Shown: one piece after another, positions 8,307 through 17,344 of the stretch
How positions within the stretch are numbered: the first letter of the stretch is position 1
How the letters are laid out: each line of letters starts with the position of its first letter
Notes under the pieces: generated by a model
What the model saw: only the letters and a program-made list of their open reading frames with translations
What the model was told of the DNA's origin: nothing
Databases searched by the model: none
Made by a program: the position numbers and the translations under genes
Assembly: GCA_947573605.1 (NCBI GenBank)
Contig: CANPGM010000017.1
Location: forward strand, 1 to 64,000
Direction of reading: 5' to 3'
Length of the DNA stretch: 64,000 bases
From: an uncultured Roseburia sp.
GTDB taxonomy: Bacteria; Bacillota; Clostridia; Lachnospirales; Lachnospiraceae

Positions 8307-9062
8307 ATGGAAGCGATTTTAACCGCAAAAGATCTGTGTAAAACATTTTCTAACGAAAGTGTTCAGCAACATGTATTGAGAAACTTAAATCTGGAAATAA
8401 GAAAAGGGGATTTTACTGTAATTATGGGAAATTCCGGTTCTGGAAAAAGTACGCTTTTATATGCGTTATCCGGTATGGACCGGCCCACGTTAGGCAGAAT
8501 CTTTTATCACGGAGAAGAAATTTCAAAGTATTCCAACGACAAACTGGCATTGTTCCGCAGAAAGCACTGTGGTTTTGTGTTCCAGCAGAACTATTTAAAC
8601 GACACCATGAGTGTTCTGGATAATATTATGGTAAGCGGTCTGCTGCTGCAAAAGGACAGGAGAGTTCTTGCAAAAAAGGCAAAAGAGCTGCTGGATGCCG
8701 TCGGACTTGAAGAAAGCACATTTCATAAATTTCCGACGCAGATTTCCGGAGGCGAAAAACAGCGGGCGGCGATGGTGCGGGGGATGATTAATGAACCGGA
8801 ACTCCTTTTTGCCGACGAACCCACCGGGGCGTTAAATTCGAAAAATACACAAGCCGTACTGGATGTACTTTCTAAGATGAATCAAAGAGGACAGAGTATT
8901 GTTATGGTAACGCATGATTTGAAATCGGCGGAACGGGGAAACCGGATTTTGTATTTGTCGGACGGTCTGATTACAAGTGAACTGGATTTGGGCGGTTACC
9001 TGGGACACGACGAAAAACGGCGCGGCCGCCTGTTCGGATTTTTACAGGAGATGGGGTGGTAA
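8307..9062 (+). CDS. ABC exporter ATPase (MacB/BceA type)
   Basis: A 251-residue ATPase with Walker A GNSGSGKST at 41-49, Q-loop FVFQQNYL, signature ISGGEKQRA near 145, Walker B LLFADEPTGAL and switch histidine VMVTHD. The family powers FtsX-type permeases that expel or remove antimicrobial peptides from the membrane. The start follows GAGGAGGATGTGA. The permease gene begins two bases after its stop, so the two are co-transcribed. A regulator/kinase pair lies on either side. Confidence 0.92.
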   Translation: MEAILTAKDLCKTFSNESVQQHVLRNLNLEIRKGDFTVIMGNSGSGKSTLLYALSGMDRPTLGRIFYHGEEISKYSNDKLALFRRKHCGFVFQQNYLNDTMSVLDNIMVSGLLLQKDRRVLAKKAKELLDAVGLEESTFHKFPTQISGGEKQRAAMVRGMINEPELLFADEPTGALNSKNTQAVLDVLSKMNQRGQSIVMVTHDLKSAERGNRILYLSDGLITSELDLGGYLGHDEKRRGRLFGFLQEMGW

Positions 9063-9064
9063 CG

Positions 9065-11437
9065 ATGAACGCGCTTATATTTATGGCAAAAAATAATCTG
9101 AAAAAGAAAAAAGGAGAAGTATTTGTATTAATACTGCTGACGGCTATATCGGCAATGATCTGTTACTGCAGTATGTCTGTTATAACCGGGATTACCAATA
9201 TCCTCGACACTGCTTACCAAAACGCTCATACGGCGGATGTGATGTATCTTTTTGACAAGGGGCACGAGGATAAATTGACGGAACTCTTTGATTCGGATCA
9301 GAGGGTGACCAAATACGAGAGCAGCGAACTGGTGGCGGGGATGGCGGAATATCGCAGCTCTTTGTCGATGGAACCAAGCGAGTACACTTTTTGGATAGAC
9401 AGAATAGAGGAAAAAAGAACCATCGGTACGCTGTACGGAACCGATGCGCAGGACCCGGCGTGGAAGCCTGCAGAAAATGATATTTTGCTTCCTTATTATT
9501 TGAAAACATTCTATGCCATAGACGACGATTTTTATTTTGCGCCGGGAGGGAAAGAGTACCGCTTTCGGGTTGCAGGTTTTTTTGAAGACCCTATGCTCAG
9601 CACGCCGTTAAGTGTAACGGTGTACCACGTTTACATCTCTCAGGCTTATTATGACAAAATGATGGAGGAGGAACCGGCGCTTTCCAAACAGACTGTTACG
9701 CTTTACAGGCTTCGTCTGGAAGAGGGAATCAATACCATAGAATTTGAAGAAGAGATGACAGGATTGATTGCGCGGGAAGTTTCGGAAGCTGCGGAAGGGA
9801 CGGCGCGTTTTTCACTGAACTGGATGGGGATGCGCGGTGCAGGCTGCATTATGTCATATGTTGGAATGGGACTGGCGCTTGTTTTTTCGGGACTTTTAAT
9901 CTGTGTCACATTAATTATTGTCTGTTTCGGGATTCGAAACTTCATGGAACGAAATCTGAAAAACATCGGCATTCTTATGGCGGGAGGCTATACGGCAAAA
10001 CAATTACGGCGTGAAACCGTTTTGGAAATGGGGCTGGTATCTGCGGCGGGAGCTTTTGCAGGCGTGATTTTCGGAATATTGGGAAGCGGAGTCACGGGCA
10101 GCCTTCAGGCGATCCTCTCAGGACTCAGATGGGAAGAAAAAATAAATATCGGCATTGCGTTTTCCGTATTTGCCGCTATCGTGTTTATCGTTTGCGGGAC
10201 AGCATATTTATCCGGTGGAACTTATAAAAAAATTACGGTATTGGATGCGCTGCGGGGCGGCATACATACTCATAATTTTAAAAAAAGCGTTTTTCCGATC
10301 GAATCGAACCGTCTGCCGCTGCCGCTCTTACTTGCGTTCAAAGGAATTTTTAGTGAAAAGAGGAAGAGTATCGGAATACTTGGAATAGTGGTTCTATTGT
10401 CTGTGACGACATGCGTAAGTTTCTCTCTTTTTGAACATTTTGTAATTGAGTCGGATACGCTGTTGGATTTTGCGGGGATTGATAACGGTGATGTCGCCAT
10501 ATATGGAAACGACTTAACGGGGATAAAGGAGGAACTGAAAAAATGGGACGAAATTTCCGGCGTTCTTACCTATCAGACAACAGAGTTAAAACTGGCTTAT
10601 AAAGATGCGGAGCGTACGATATCCTGCGATATATGGGACGATTTCGGACTTCTGCAGCATGATATTTTACTGGAGGGCCGGTTTCCGAAGCATCAGAACG
10701 AAATGGTACTTTCTACAAACGCGGCAAACGAACTTGGCGTGACAGTGGGAGACGTCATTTATTTGGAAGGCAGAAGCGGCAGATTGGATTACCTTATTAC
10801 CGGAATTGACCAGAAAATTAATCATATGGGCAAAAAAGCGCTTCTGACGGTAGAAGGCATGGTACGGGCGGATGTGTCGGCTCATGCACCCGCGCTTTAT
10901 CTATATCTGAAGGAAGGCGTTTCTTTTACTGAAATTGAAGAAAAGCTGAAACAACATTATACGGATATTGAAATTTCGGATTCGCGGAAAGTAATTGCCG
11001 AGTCTATTTCGGGTATTGCGTTCAGTATCGGAATGATCTGCGTCGTTTTTCTGGTGATTACGGGTCTTGTAGTTATATTTGTAGAAATATTGCTGATACG
11101 TTCAAAGGTGGCGAGAGAAAAGAAAAATTACGGCATCCATAAGGCGTTGGGTTATACGACAGCACAGCTTACGATATGGACGATGATGTCTAATATGCCG
11201 TTGGTGGTTCTGGGTGCGGCAGTTGGAGCCATCGTCAGTGAACCGCTTGGAAATCGTCTGGCAATGGTCTGTTTTTCTTTGTTTGGCTTTAAAAAGGTCA
11301 GTCTGCCGGTCAGCCTTTTCTGGCGGATATGCGCGGTGACGGCAATAACGGTTATTGCACTGGCGGCTGCATTTTTAGCGGCGTTAAAAATCAGAAAAAT
11401 AGATCCTGTAAAACTGCTGACGGAAGAAGAATTTTAA
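9065..11437 (+). CDS. FtsX-type ABC permease
   Basis: A 790-residue permease with two FtsX units. An N-terminal transmembrane segment (about 15-40) is followed by an outer domain of about 190 residues, three membrane spans and a cytoplasmic link. The pattern then repeats, with a second outer domain and a final three-span block containing KNYGIHKALGYTTAQL and ending KIRKIDPVKLLTEEEF. This is the MacB/BceB-like two-unit architecture of peptide-handling exporters. The ATG at 9065 is preferred to the GTG at 9056, because the GTG overlaps the end of the ATPase gene and GGGGTGG lies just upstream of the ATG. Substrate is unknown. Confidence 0.88.
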   Translation: MNALIFMAKNNLKKKKGEVFVLILLTAISAMICYCSMSVITGITNILDTAYQNAHTADVMYLFDKGHEDKLTELFDSDQRVTKYESSELVAGMAEYRSSLSMEPSEYTFWIDRIEEKRTIGTLYGTDAQDPAWKPAENDILLPYYLKTFYAIDDDFYFAPGGKEYRFRVAGFFEDPMLSTPLSVTVYHVYISQAYYDKMMEEEPALSKQTVTLYRLRLEEGINTIEFEEEMTGLIAREVSEAAEGTARFSLNWMGMRGAGCIMSYVGMGLALVFSGLLICVTLIIVCFGIRNFMERNLKNIGILMAGGYTAKQLRRETVLEMGLVSAAGAFAGVIFGILGSGVTGSLQAILSGLRWEEKINIGIAFSVFAAIVFIVCGTAYLSGGTYKKITVLDALRGGIHTHNFKKSVFPIESNRLPLPLLLAFKGIFSEKRKSIGILGIVVLLSVTTCVSFSLFEHFVIESDTLLDFAGIDNGDVAIYGNDLTGIKEELKKWDEISGVLTYQTTELKLAYKDAERTISCDIWDDFGLLQHDILLEGRFPKHQNEMVLSTNAANELGVTVGDVIYLEGRSGRLDYLITGIDQKINHMGKKALLTVEGMVRADVSAHAPALYLYLKEGVSFTEIEEKLKQHYTDIEISDSRKVIAESISGIAFSIGMICVVFLVITGLVVIFVEILLIRSKVAREKKNYGIHKALGYTTAQLTIWTMMSNMPLVVLGAAVGAIVSEPLGNRLAMVCFSLFGFKKVSLPVSLFWRICAVTAITVIALAAAFLAALKIRKIDPVKLLTEEEF

Positions 11438-11532
11438 GTTTTGGAAAAGAAACGGAATTTGTCTGGAAATTGGGGAAAGGATGTGTATAATAAAAAAAGG
11501 GTGTGCAGATCGGGCCAAAACGGAGGAGTCGT

Positions 11533-12228
11533 GTGAAACGGAGAATACTTTTGATTGAAGATGACGCGGATTTTGCTGAAATTATCCGGGATATGCTTTT
11601 TAAATATAACTATGAGGTTTGGACGGTACCGGACTGTGCAGGCGCTTATCAGGTTTTGACGACGGAGACGTTTCACCTGATTTTGATGGATATTAATCTT
11701 CCGGACGGTACCGGCTTTGAAATCTGCCGGGAAATTCGCCGCGTTTCACAGGTTCCCGTTATTTTTGCGAGCGCCAGGGGTTCGGAGGACGACAAAGTTT
11801 CGGGGTTTGAAATCGGAGGGGACGATTATCTGGCAAAACCGTATTCTTTAAAGGAGCTTTTGGCGAGGGTCAATGCTTTAATGCGCAGGACATACGGCGT
11901 GCAGGGGGAGGAGCCTGTCTATTGTTTCGGAGGATTTACAGTAGATACAAGGACGCGTACGGTGGAACGGGACGGAAAAGAAATAAAGCTTGCGTTAAAG
12001 GAATTTGACCTGCTTGCCTGCCTGTGCGCGCATCCGAATCAGGCGCTTCGAAAGGAAGAACTGCTTCAGATGGTCTGGGGCGCTTTTTCCGAAGCCGAAC
12101 CCGCTACTGTCGCCGTGCATATCCGCTGGCTTCGGGAGAAGCTGGAGGAAGACGCGGCGTCGCCGAAGCTGATACAGACAGTTTGGGGTGTGGGATACCG
12201 GTTTTGTGCAGAACTTAAGAACAGCTAA
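11533..12228 (+). CDS. OmpR-type response regulator
   Basis: A 231-residue regulator beginning (M)KRRILLIEDDADF. It has D53 in LMDINLPDGTGFE and K102 in DDYLAKPYS, and a winged-helix domain ending QTVWGVGYRF. The GTG at 11533 is chosen over the one at 11503 because CGGAGGAG precedes it at ideal distance and it puts the receiver fold at residue 1. It lies 95 bases after the first exporter and is followed by its kinase. Paralogous to the regulator at 6111. Confidence 0.88.
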   Translation: MKRRILLIEDDADFAEIIRDMLFKYNYEVWTVPDCAGAYQVLTTETFHLILMDINLPDGTGFEICREIRRVSQVPVIFASARGSEDDKVSGFEIGGDDYLAKPYSLKELLARVNALMRRTYGVQGEEPVYCFGGFTVDTRTRTVERDGKEIKLALKEFDLLACLCAHPNQALRKEELLQMVWGAFSEAEPATVAVHIRWLREKLEEDAASPKLIQTVWGVGYRFCAELKNS

Positions 12229-12247
12229 TAAAGGGAATCCGATAAGA

Positions 12248-13417
12248 ATGAAAAAACAGTTATTAAAAATCATACTATATTTTACAGCAGGTTATTTACT
12301 GCTAACGGCAGTACTTCTCTGTCAGTCCGCCGGAACAGATCATAACGGCGGGGAGGGAAAGCAAAACGGCCTTGTTCTGCTCAATGAGATTGAACAGATG
12401 ACAGCGATTGGGGCAAATGAAAGTCCGGTAAAAACGGAAATCGCACTGCTGCGTGAAGAACTTTTAAGTAAAGAACCGGAAGGCGTTAAAAGCCGTGAAA
12501 GACAGATTGCCGTGAGTTTTGCCGGCATATCTGTCCTTTACGCCGTCCTGGTCTTTTTTTATGTCTGGTTTCGGATACTAAGACCGTTTGGAAAACTGGA
12601 AGCGTTTGCCGGACGGGTGGCGGAAGGAAATCTGGACGTTCCGCTTACTTATGAGCGAACCAATTTTTTCGGAGCATTTACCTGGGCGTTTGACCATATG
12701 AGAGAAGAAATTAACCTTGCGCGGAAAAATGAAGCGGCTGCAGTCAATGAGAATAAAACGATTATTGCGACGCTTTCTCACGATATCAAGACGCCGATCG
12801 CATCTATACGCGCCTATGCGGAGGGATTGGAGGCCGGGCTGGAATCGGGGTACGAGCAGAGGGAGCGTTATGTTTCGGTAATTATCAGAAAATGCGACGA
12901 GGTGACAAGGCTAACCAATGATTTGATGCTGCATTCGCTGTCGGAACTGGAACGTTTAACGGTGCAGAGACAGCCCCTTGAAATGGATCAGGCGCTTGAG
13001 AAAATACTTGAGGATCTTGAAGACGTGCATGTGCATCTTATGAAACCGTTTGTAAAGGGCAGGGTGTTTGCGGATGAGAAGAGGTTGGCCCAGGTGTTGG
13101 AAAATCTGCTGAATAATGCCGCAAAGTATGCTCCTGACACGGAGATTTCGGTAAGTACAAAAACGGTTGAAGAGCATTACGAGATTTCTGTCCGGGACCA
13201 CGGAAACGGAATACTGCCTGAGGATATGCCTTTTGTGCTTGATAAATTTTACCGCGGAAAGAATGCGGGAGACATGCCGGGGTCCGGTCTTGGTCTGTAT
13301 ATTGTAAGCTATCTGATGGAACGGATGCAGGGCGGAATAACGCTGGAAAATAAAAGCGAAGGGCTTGAAGTTCTGATATGGCTTCCGCTTTTTACTTTTT
13401 CAGCGGAAGACCATTAG
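12248..13417 (+). CDS. Sensor histidine kinase
   Basis: A 389-residue kinase. Transmembrane segments at about 7-26 and 90-110 enclose a loop of about 60 residues. A HAMP-like region with GRVAEGNLDVPL follows, then H178 in ATLSHDIKTPIAS and an ATPase domain with LENLLNNAAKYAP and GSGLGLYIVSY. ATG 12248 lies 19 bases after the regulator's stop; the upstream in-frame ATG at 12188 falls inside the regulator gene and would add a non-membrane tail. The 3' end overlaps the convergent TM2 gene by 26 bases. Likely partner of the 11533 regulator and of one of the flanking exporters. Confidence 0.88.
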   Translation: MKKQLLKIILYFTAGYLLLTAVLLCQSAGTDHNGGEGKQNGLVLLNEIEQMTAIGANESPVKTEIALLREELLSKEPEGVKSRERQIAVSFAGISVLYAVLVFFYVWFRILRPFGKLEAFAGRVAEGNLDVPLTYERTNFFGAFTWAFDHMREEINLARKNEAAAVNENKTIIATLSHDIKTPIASIRAYAEGLEAGLESGYEQRERYVSVIIRKCDEVTRLTNDLMLHSLSELERLTVQRQPLEMDQALEKILEDLEDVHVHLMKPFVKGRVFADEKRLAQVLENLLNNAAKYAPDTEISVSTKTVEEHYEISVRDHGNGILPEDMPFVLDKFYRGKNAGDMPGSGLGLYIVSYLMERMQGGITLENKSEGLEVLIWLPLFTFSAEDH

Positions 13418-13844
13418 AATCTTTGTAAACGCCGGCTAAAATTAAGATAATGTCGACAAACCATCCGATTCCGAATAAGCCGATTGTTAAGAGATATAAA
13501 ACACCCATGCTCACTTTTCCGGCATAGAAATGATGTACGCCTAAAGATCCCAAAAAGAGACAAAGAAAAAACGCGGTGTATTTTGACTTCGGGCTGACCG
13601 CTAAAGCCGCAGGCTCCGGCGCCGCAGATACAGGCGGATGATATTCCGGGGGATTGTATGCCGGCTGCTGTCTGGGAACGGAAACAGGACGTTCTTCTTC
13701 CCCGTCCATATTGTAATAATTATTAATAATAGTTGTATGGGAATTATTGTGATTAATGGTTTCCGGAGCGATTCTGGGCATTTGGCTGCCGCAGTATTCA
13801 CAGAATTTTCCTTTTGCTTCGGCACCGCATCTTGGACACTGCAT
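13392..13844 (-). CDS. Zinc-ribbon TM2 domain protein
   Basis: A 150-residue protein. An N-terminal zinc ribbon (CPRCGAEAKGKFCEYCG, four cysteines) precedes a disordered proline- and asparagine-rich linker. A C-terminal TM2 domain with two membrane spans contains the family's LGSLGVHHFYAGK and WFVDIILILAGVYKDSNG. TM2 proteins are small membrane proteins of unsettled function. It is transcribed toward the kinase at 12248 and the two coding ends overlap. The promoter lies in the 13845-13920 region, close to the divergent exporter leader. Confidence 0.85.
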   Translation of the reverse strand: MQCPRCGAEAKGKFCEYCGSQMPRIAPETINHNNSHTTIINNYYNMDGEEERPVSVPRQQPAYNPPEYHPPVSAAPEPAALAVSPKSKYTAFFLCLFLGSLGVHHFYAGKVSMGVLYLLTIGLFGIGWFVDIILILAGVYKDSNGLPLKK

Positions 13845-13934
13845 ATCTGATCTTCCTTCTCCTTTGAAATGATTTTTCTTATATTTATCTTAATCGGTTA
13901 CGTTAAAAAATTCAAGACAAATAATTTTAATCTG

Positions 13935-13967
13935 TTAAAGATTTCTTAAACATTTTTCCGGTATAAC
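13935..13967 (+). promoter_or_regulatory. Likely promoter and regulator site of the second exporter
   Basis: TATAAC at 13962-13967 is a plausible -10. In place of a good -35 there is TTAAAGATTTCTTAAAC (13935-13951), an inverted-repeat TTAA..TTAA word resembling sites near the other regulated genes (AATCTTAAGAAAA at 4551). This is the usual form of a regulator-dependent promoter. Inferred by eye. Confidence 0.4.
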
Positions 13968-14002
13968 GAACATATGACGAGAAAAGAAAAGGAGAACAAA
14001 GG

Positions 14003-14074
14003 TTGAAAGAAAAACTCTTTCAACCCGGAATTTGTGCCGACGCACAAAATTCCTCCTTATTAAAAAGCCGCTGA
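14003..14074 (+). CDS. Short leader peptide, copy 1, with hairpins
   Basis: A 23-residue reading frame starting at TTG, eight bases after AAGGAG (13989-13994): MKEKLFQPGICADAQ, then NSSLLKSR. The RNA forms a hairpin GTTGAAAGA/TCTTTCAAC, a CCGG link, and a hairpin with TTTGTGC/GCACAAA. The stop codon lies in the TGAA loop of a third hairpin (GCCGC/GCGGC, 14067-14080), 21 bases before the ATPase start at 14096. TTCCTC at 14050-14055 can also pair with GAGGAA at 14088-14093 over the exporter's Shine-Dalgarno. Start, spacing and peptide resemble the frames at 47775 and 60062. A role as a translational or transcriptional leader is inference. Confidence 0.6.
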   Translation: MKEKLFQPGICADAQNSSLLKSR

Positions 14075-14095
14075 AGCGGCAGAATGAGAGGAAAT

Positions 14096-14857
14096 ATGAA
14101 AGTACCTGTAATGAGAGCTGACGGGCTTTGTAAAAGTTTTGCAATCGGCGGCATACAAAATCATGTGCTTGACAGGATCAGTACGGAGCTTTACGACGGT
14201 GATTTTACAGTCGTGATGGGGCCGTCGGGAGCGGGCAAATCGACGCTTCTTTACGTATTAAGCGGTATGGATGTGCCGACGGACGGAAAAGTATGGTATC
14301 GGGAGCGGGAGATTCAGAATCTGAAGGAAAAAGAGATGGCGGGTTTGAGGGCGAAAGAATTCGGTTTTGTATTTCAGCAAACGCATCTGGTAAGCAATCT
14401 GACGCTTCTTGAGAATGTGCTTGCCGCCGGTTTTCTGGAAAAAGAAAAATCGGAAAAGGAGATTCGAACGCGGGCGCTTAAGCTGCTTTCGAGAATGAAT
14501 GTGGAAGAGGCGAAAGACCGTCTTCCGTCGCAGGTTTCCGGCGGTGAGGCGCAGCGCGCGGCGATAGCCCGCGCAATGATCAGGAAACCGGGGATGATTT
14601 TTGCGGACGAACCGACAGGAGCGCTGAATAAGAAAAATACGGAGGAGGTGCTTGACCTTTTGGCGGAATTGAACCGGGACGGGCAGAATATTCTGATGGT
14701 GACGCATGACGTCCGCGCGGCAATCCGGGCGACGCGTCTTTTGTACCTGGAGGACGGCAGGATTATCGGAGAAATGACGCTAAAACCGTATCGGAAAGAA
14801 GACGGCAGGAGCAGGGAAAAGCAGGTTGAGGCATGGCTGTCCTCAATGGAATGGTAG
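14096..14857 (+). CDS. ABC exporter ATPase (MacB/BceA type), second copy
   Basis: A 253-residue ATPase with Walker A GPSGAGKST at 42-50, Q-loop FVFQQTHL, signature VSGGEAQRA, Walker B MIFADEPTGAL and VTHD switch. It is a paralogue of the ATPase at 8307. ATG 14096 is chosen because GAGAGG lies four bases before it; the in-frame ATG at 14084 has no ribosome site. The gene is preceded by a short leader reading frame with hairpins. The permease start is ten bases after its stop. Confidence 0.9.
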   Translation: MKVPVMRADGLCKSFAIGGIQNHVLDRISTELYDGDFTVVMGPSGAGKSTLLYVLSGMDVPTDGKVWYREREIQNLKEKEMAGLRAKEFGFVFQQTHLVSNLTLLENVLAAGFLEKEKSEKEIRTRALKLLSRMNVEEAKDRLPSQVSGGEAQRAAIARAMIRKPGMIFADEPTGALNKKNTEEVLDLLAELNRDGQNILMVTHDVRAAIRATRLLYLEDGRIIGEMTLKPYRKEDGRSREKQVEAWLSSMEW

Positions 14858-14867
14858 GAGGCGCGCG

Positions 14868-17210
14868 ATGAAAAATCTGATATTGATAAAAGCGAATCTG
14901 AAACGGGGACGCGGTGTGTTCGCCGGAATCGGAATACTGATGTTTTTAATAACGGTCTCGCTTGGCGCGGTGCTGAACATCTTAAGCAATGCGAAGAGTT
15001 ATAATGAACAGGAGTTAGACAGAGTCGGGTACGGAGACCTTGCGCTCTGGGTTACGGCAGCTTACGACAGCGGCAGTCTGACAGATCAGATTCTTGCGCT
15101 TGAAGAAACAGAGCGTGTGGAAACGGAAGAAATATTGTTTTCGCCATATCGCGTCAATGATACGGAAAACGGGAGCGACGGTCTGTTTATGCTTTATGAG
15201 CCAGAGCGGTATAAGGTTTTCGACGACAATTTAAGCGGATACAAGAAAACGCCTGTTGTCCTGAAAGAAGGAGAGGCGCTGGTATCGCCCTCTTTTGTTT
15301 CACTTTGCAATGCCGGGATCGGAGATACCATTGAAGTAAAGATTTCGGGAGATTCGGATATCATCGGTTTTAAAATTGCCGGCTTCTTTGAAGACCCGAT
15401 GGGAGGCAGCGCGATTATGGGAATCAAAACCATATTAATGACGGAAGCGGATATTGAAAAGCTCAAAGAGGCGTATGCCGATGCAAAAGAAACGGCTGTC
15501 GGCATACCCGGACATGTCATCAATATCTACTGCAGTCCAAACAGCGCGCTTTCGGACGGGGCGTATCAAAAGCTGCTGAACGAGCAGACCGATATCAAAC
15601 AGGCGGGGTTTATGTTATATACGAAATCAAATATACTGGGATTTATGCTGCTGCTGCAGGATATTTTTGCAGGGGTGTTATTGCTTTTTACAATAGTGCT
15701 TTTCGTTATTACAATGATAATAATCGGACACAACATGAAAAGCGGTATCGAGCAGGACTATGTGGATTTGGGGATACTTAAGGCGTTAGGTTATACAAAA
15801 AGAAAGCTTACTCTGATACAATTGCAGCAGTATTTTACTGTGATTCTGGCGGGAATGCTGCCCGGAATCCCGGTATCGGTTCTGGCGGCAAAATATTTGA
15901 TTCGGCTGACGGTTACAACCACAGGCATGCTTACACCCATTCAATTTCCGGCCGGTATCTATCTGCTGGTACTTTTTTTCATGCTGCTTGTTTTGACCGG
16001 CGTGATTGCCGCAGGAACGGTTAAAATCGGAAAAGTTCGTCCGATTCTTGCGATTCGGGGCGGCAGAGAGGACATATATTTTAAAAGCAGACTGCACGCG
16101 CCGATTTATAAAAGAGGATTTTCGTTCTGGCTTGCGTTCCGGCAGGTAGTATCCGGAAAAAAACAGTATTTTAATGTCTGTATCGCCGCGGCGCTTTTGG
16201 TATTTTGTCTGTCCCTGATGGGAAGAATCGACGCATGGATGGGACCGGAAGGAGAGGGGCTTATATATGCGCTGGACGTGGCGCCAAATGACATAGCAAT
16301 CCGTTATGAAGAGGAGATCAGAGAAGAGACAGAAGAGCTGATTGAGGAAAAAGCGGGTATCATGGGGCAGTACGGGCTGTCAAGGGTACATGGGGCGGTA
16401 AACGGGCTGGATTATCAGCTTTATTGGATTTCGGACCCCGAATATTATAATATTTTAGACGGACGGACCTGCAGATATGAGAACGAAATTGTAATAACGG
16501 AATATGTTTCGATTGATCTTGGGGTACATATCGGCGATACGGTTGAAGTGACATATAAAGAAAGCAGCGACAGGTTTTTGATTACAGGGATTTATCAGTG
16601 CGCAAATGATGTGGGAGCAAACGCGGGCATCTCTGCAGAGGGGTTTTGGCGGCTGACGGGACAGGAGACGGACAATAACGAGATCCATTATCTTTTGAAA
16701 AATCCGGAAGCGGCGGAAGAGATTAAGGAAATCCTGTCGTCGCGCTATGAGGGGAAACTGACAATTGGGGAAAGCGGATGGAGCGGTATTTCGGCGGTTC
16801 TTGTTGTTTTTGATGCGTTGGAAGTTCTGATGTATCTGGTGACCGTGATTTTTATTTTTGTTGTTGTAATTATGACGGAGAAAAAGGTACTGAATCAGGA
16901 AAGGCAAAACCTCGGTATTTATAAGGCGCTTGGATTCTCTTCACGCCGTTTAAGAGGTTCGTTTGCGCTTCGATTTTTGATTACGGCAGCAGTTGGCGCG
17001 GCGGCAGGCATTTTATCCAGCGCTTATTTTACGGACCCGATGGCGGAGGCAATGTTAAAAACGGTGGGAATCAGCCGGTTTACTTCCAGTCTCTCTCTGA
17101 TTCCGATGCTTATACCGGGCGCTGTCGTAACGCTTTTGTTTTTCAGTTTTGCATGGCTTTCTTCCGGGAAGATAAAAAAAGTGGCGCCGGGGGTTTTGGT
17201 TGCGGAATAG
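14868..17210 (+). CDS. FtsX-type ABC permease, second copy
   Basis: A 780-residue two-unit FtsX permease with the same plan as the one at 9065: N-terminal span, outer domain, three spans (with VDLGILKALGYTKRKL), a second outer domain, and three final spans (with NLGIYKALGFSSRRL). ATG 14868 follows TAGGAGGCGCGCG; the in-frame ATG at 14826 lies inside the ATPase gene. The two KALG motifs at the cytoplasmic ends of spans are typical of the family. It likely exports or removes a membrane-active compound. Substrate unknown. Confidence 0.88.
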   Translation: MKNLILIKANLKRGRGVFAGIGILMFLITVSLGAVLNILSNAKSYNEQELDRVGYGDLALWVTAAYDSGSLTDQILALEETERVETEEILFSPYRVNDTENGSDGLFMLYEPERYKVFDDNLSGYKKTPVVLKEGEALVSPSFVSLCNAGIGDTIEVKISGDSDIIGFKIAGFFEDPMGGSAIMGIKTILMTEADIEKLKEAYADAKETAVGIPGHVINIYCSPNSALSDGAYQKLLNEQTDIKQAGFMLYTKSNILGFMLLLQDIFAGVLLLFTIVLFVITMIIIGHNMKSGIEQDYVDLGILKALGYTKRKLTLIQLQQYFTVILAGMLPGIPVSVLAAKYLIRLTVTTTGMLTPIQFPAGIYLLVLFFMLLVLTGVIAAGTVKIGKVRPILAIRGGREDIYFKSRLHAPIYKRGFSFWLAFRQVVSGKKQYFNVCIAAALLVFCLSLMGRIDAWMGPEGEGLIYALDVAPNDIAIRYEEEIREETEELIEEKAGIMGQYGLSRVHGAVNGLDYQLYWISDPEYYNILDGRTCRYENEIVITEYVSIDLGVHIGDTVEVTYKESSDRFLITGIYQCANDVGANAGISAEGFWRLTGQETDNNEIHYLLKNPEAAEEIKEILSSRYEGKLTIGESGWSGISAVLVVFDALEVLMYLVTVIFIFVVVIMTEKKVLNQERQNLGIYKALGFSSRRLRGSFALRFLITAAVGAAAGILSSAYFTDPMAEAMLKTVGISRFTSSLSLIPMLIPGAVVTLLFFSFAWLSSGKIKKVAPGVLVAE

Positions 17211-17344
17211 AAGGTTCGTCCATATGTGATATATTCCGTTCAGTCGCTTTAAGGAAAGAATTCAAGAATCGATTCGTATTCCGGTTGCTATTCTTTCAGT
17301 TAATATAGTATGATGAATAGAGAACGTAGAAAGGAGGCGGCGAA

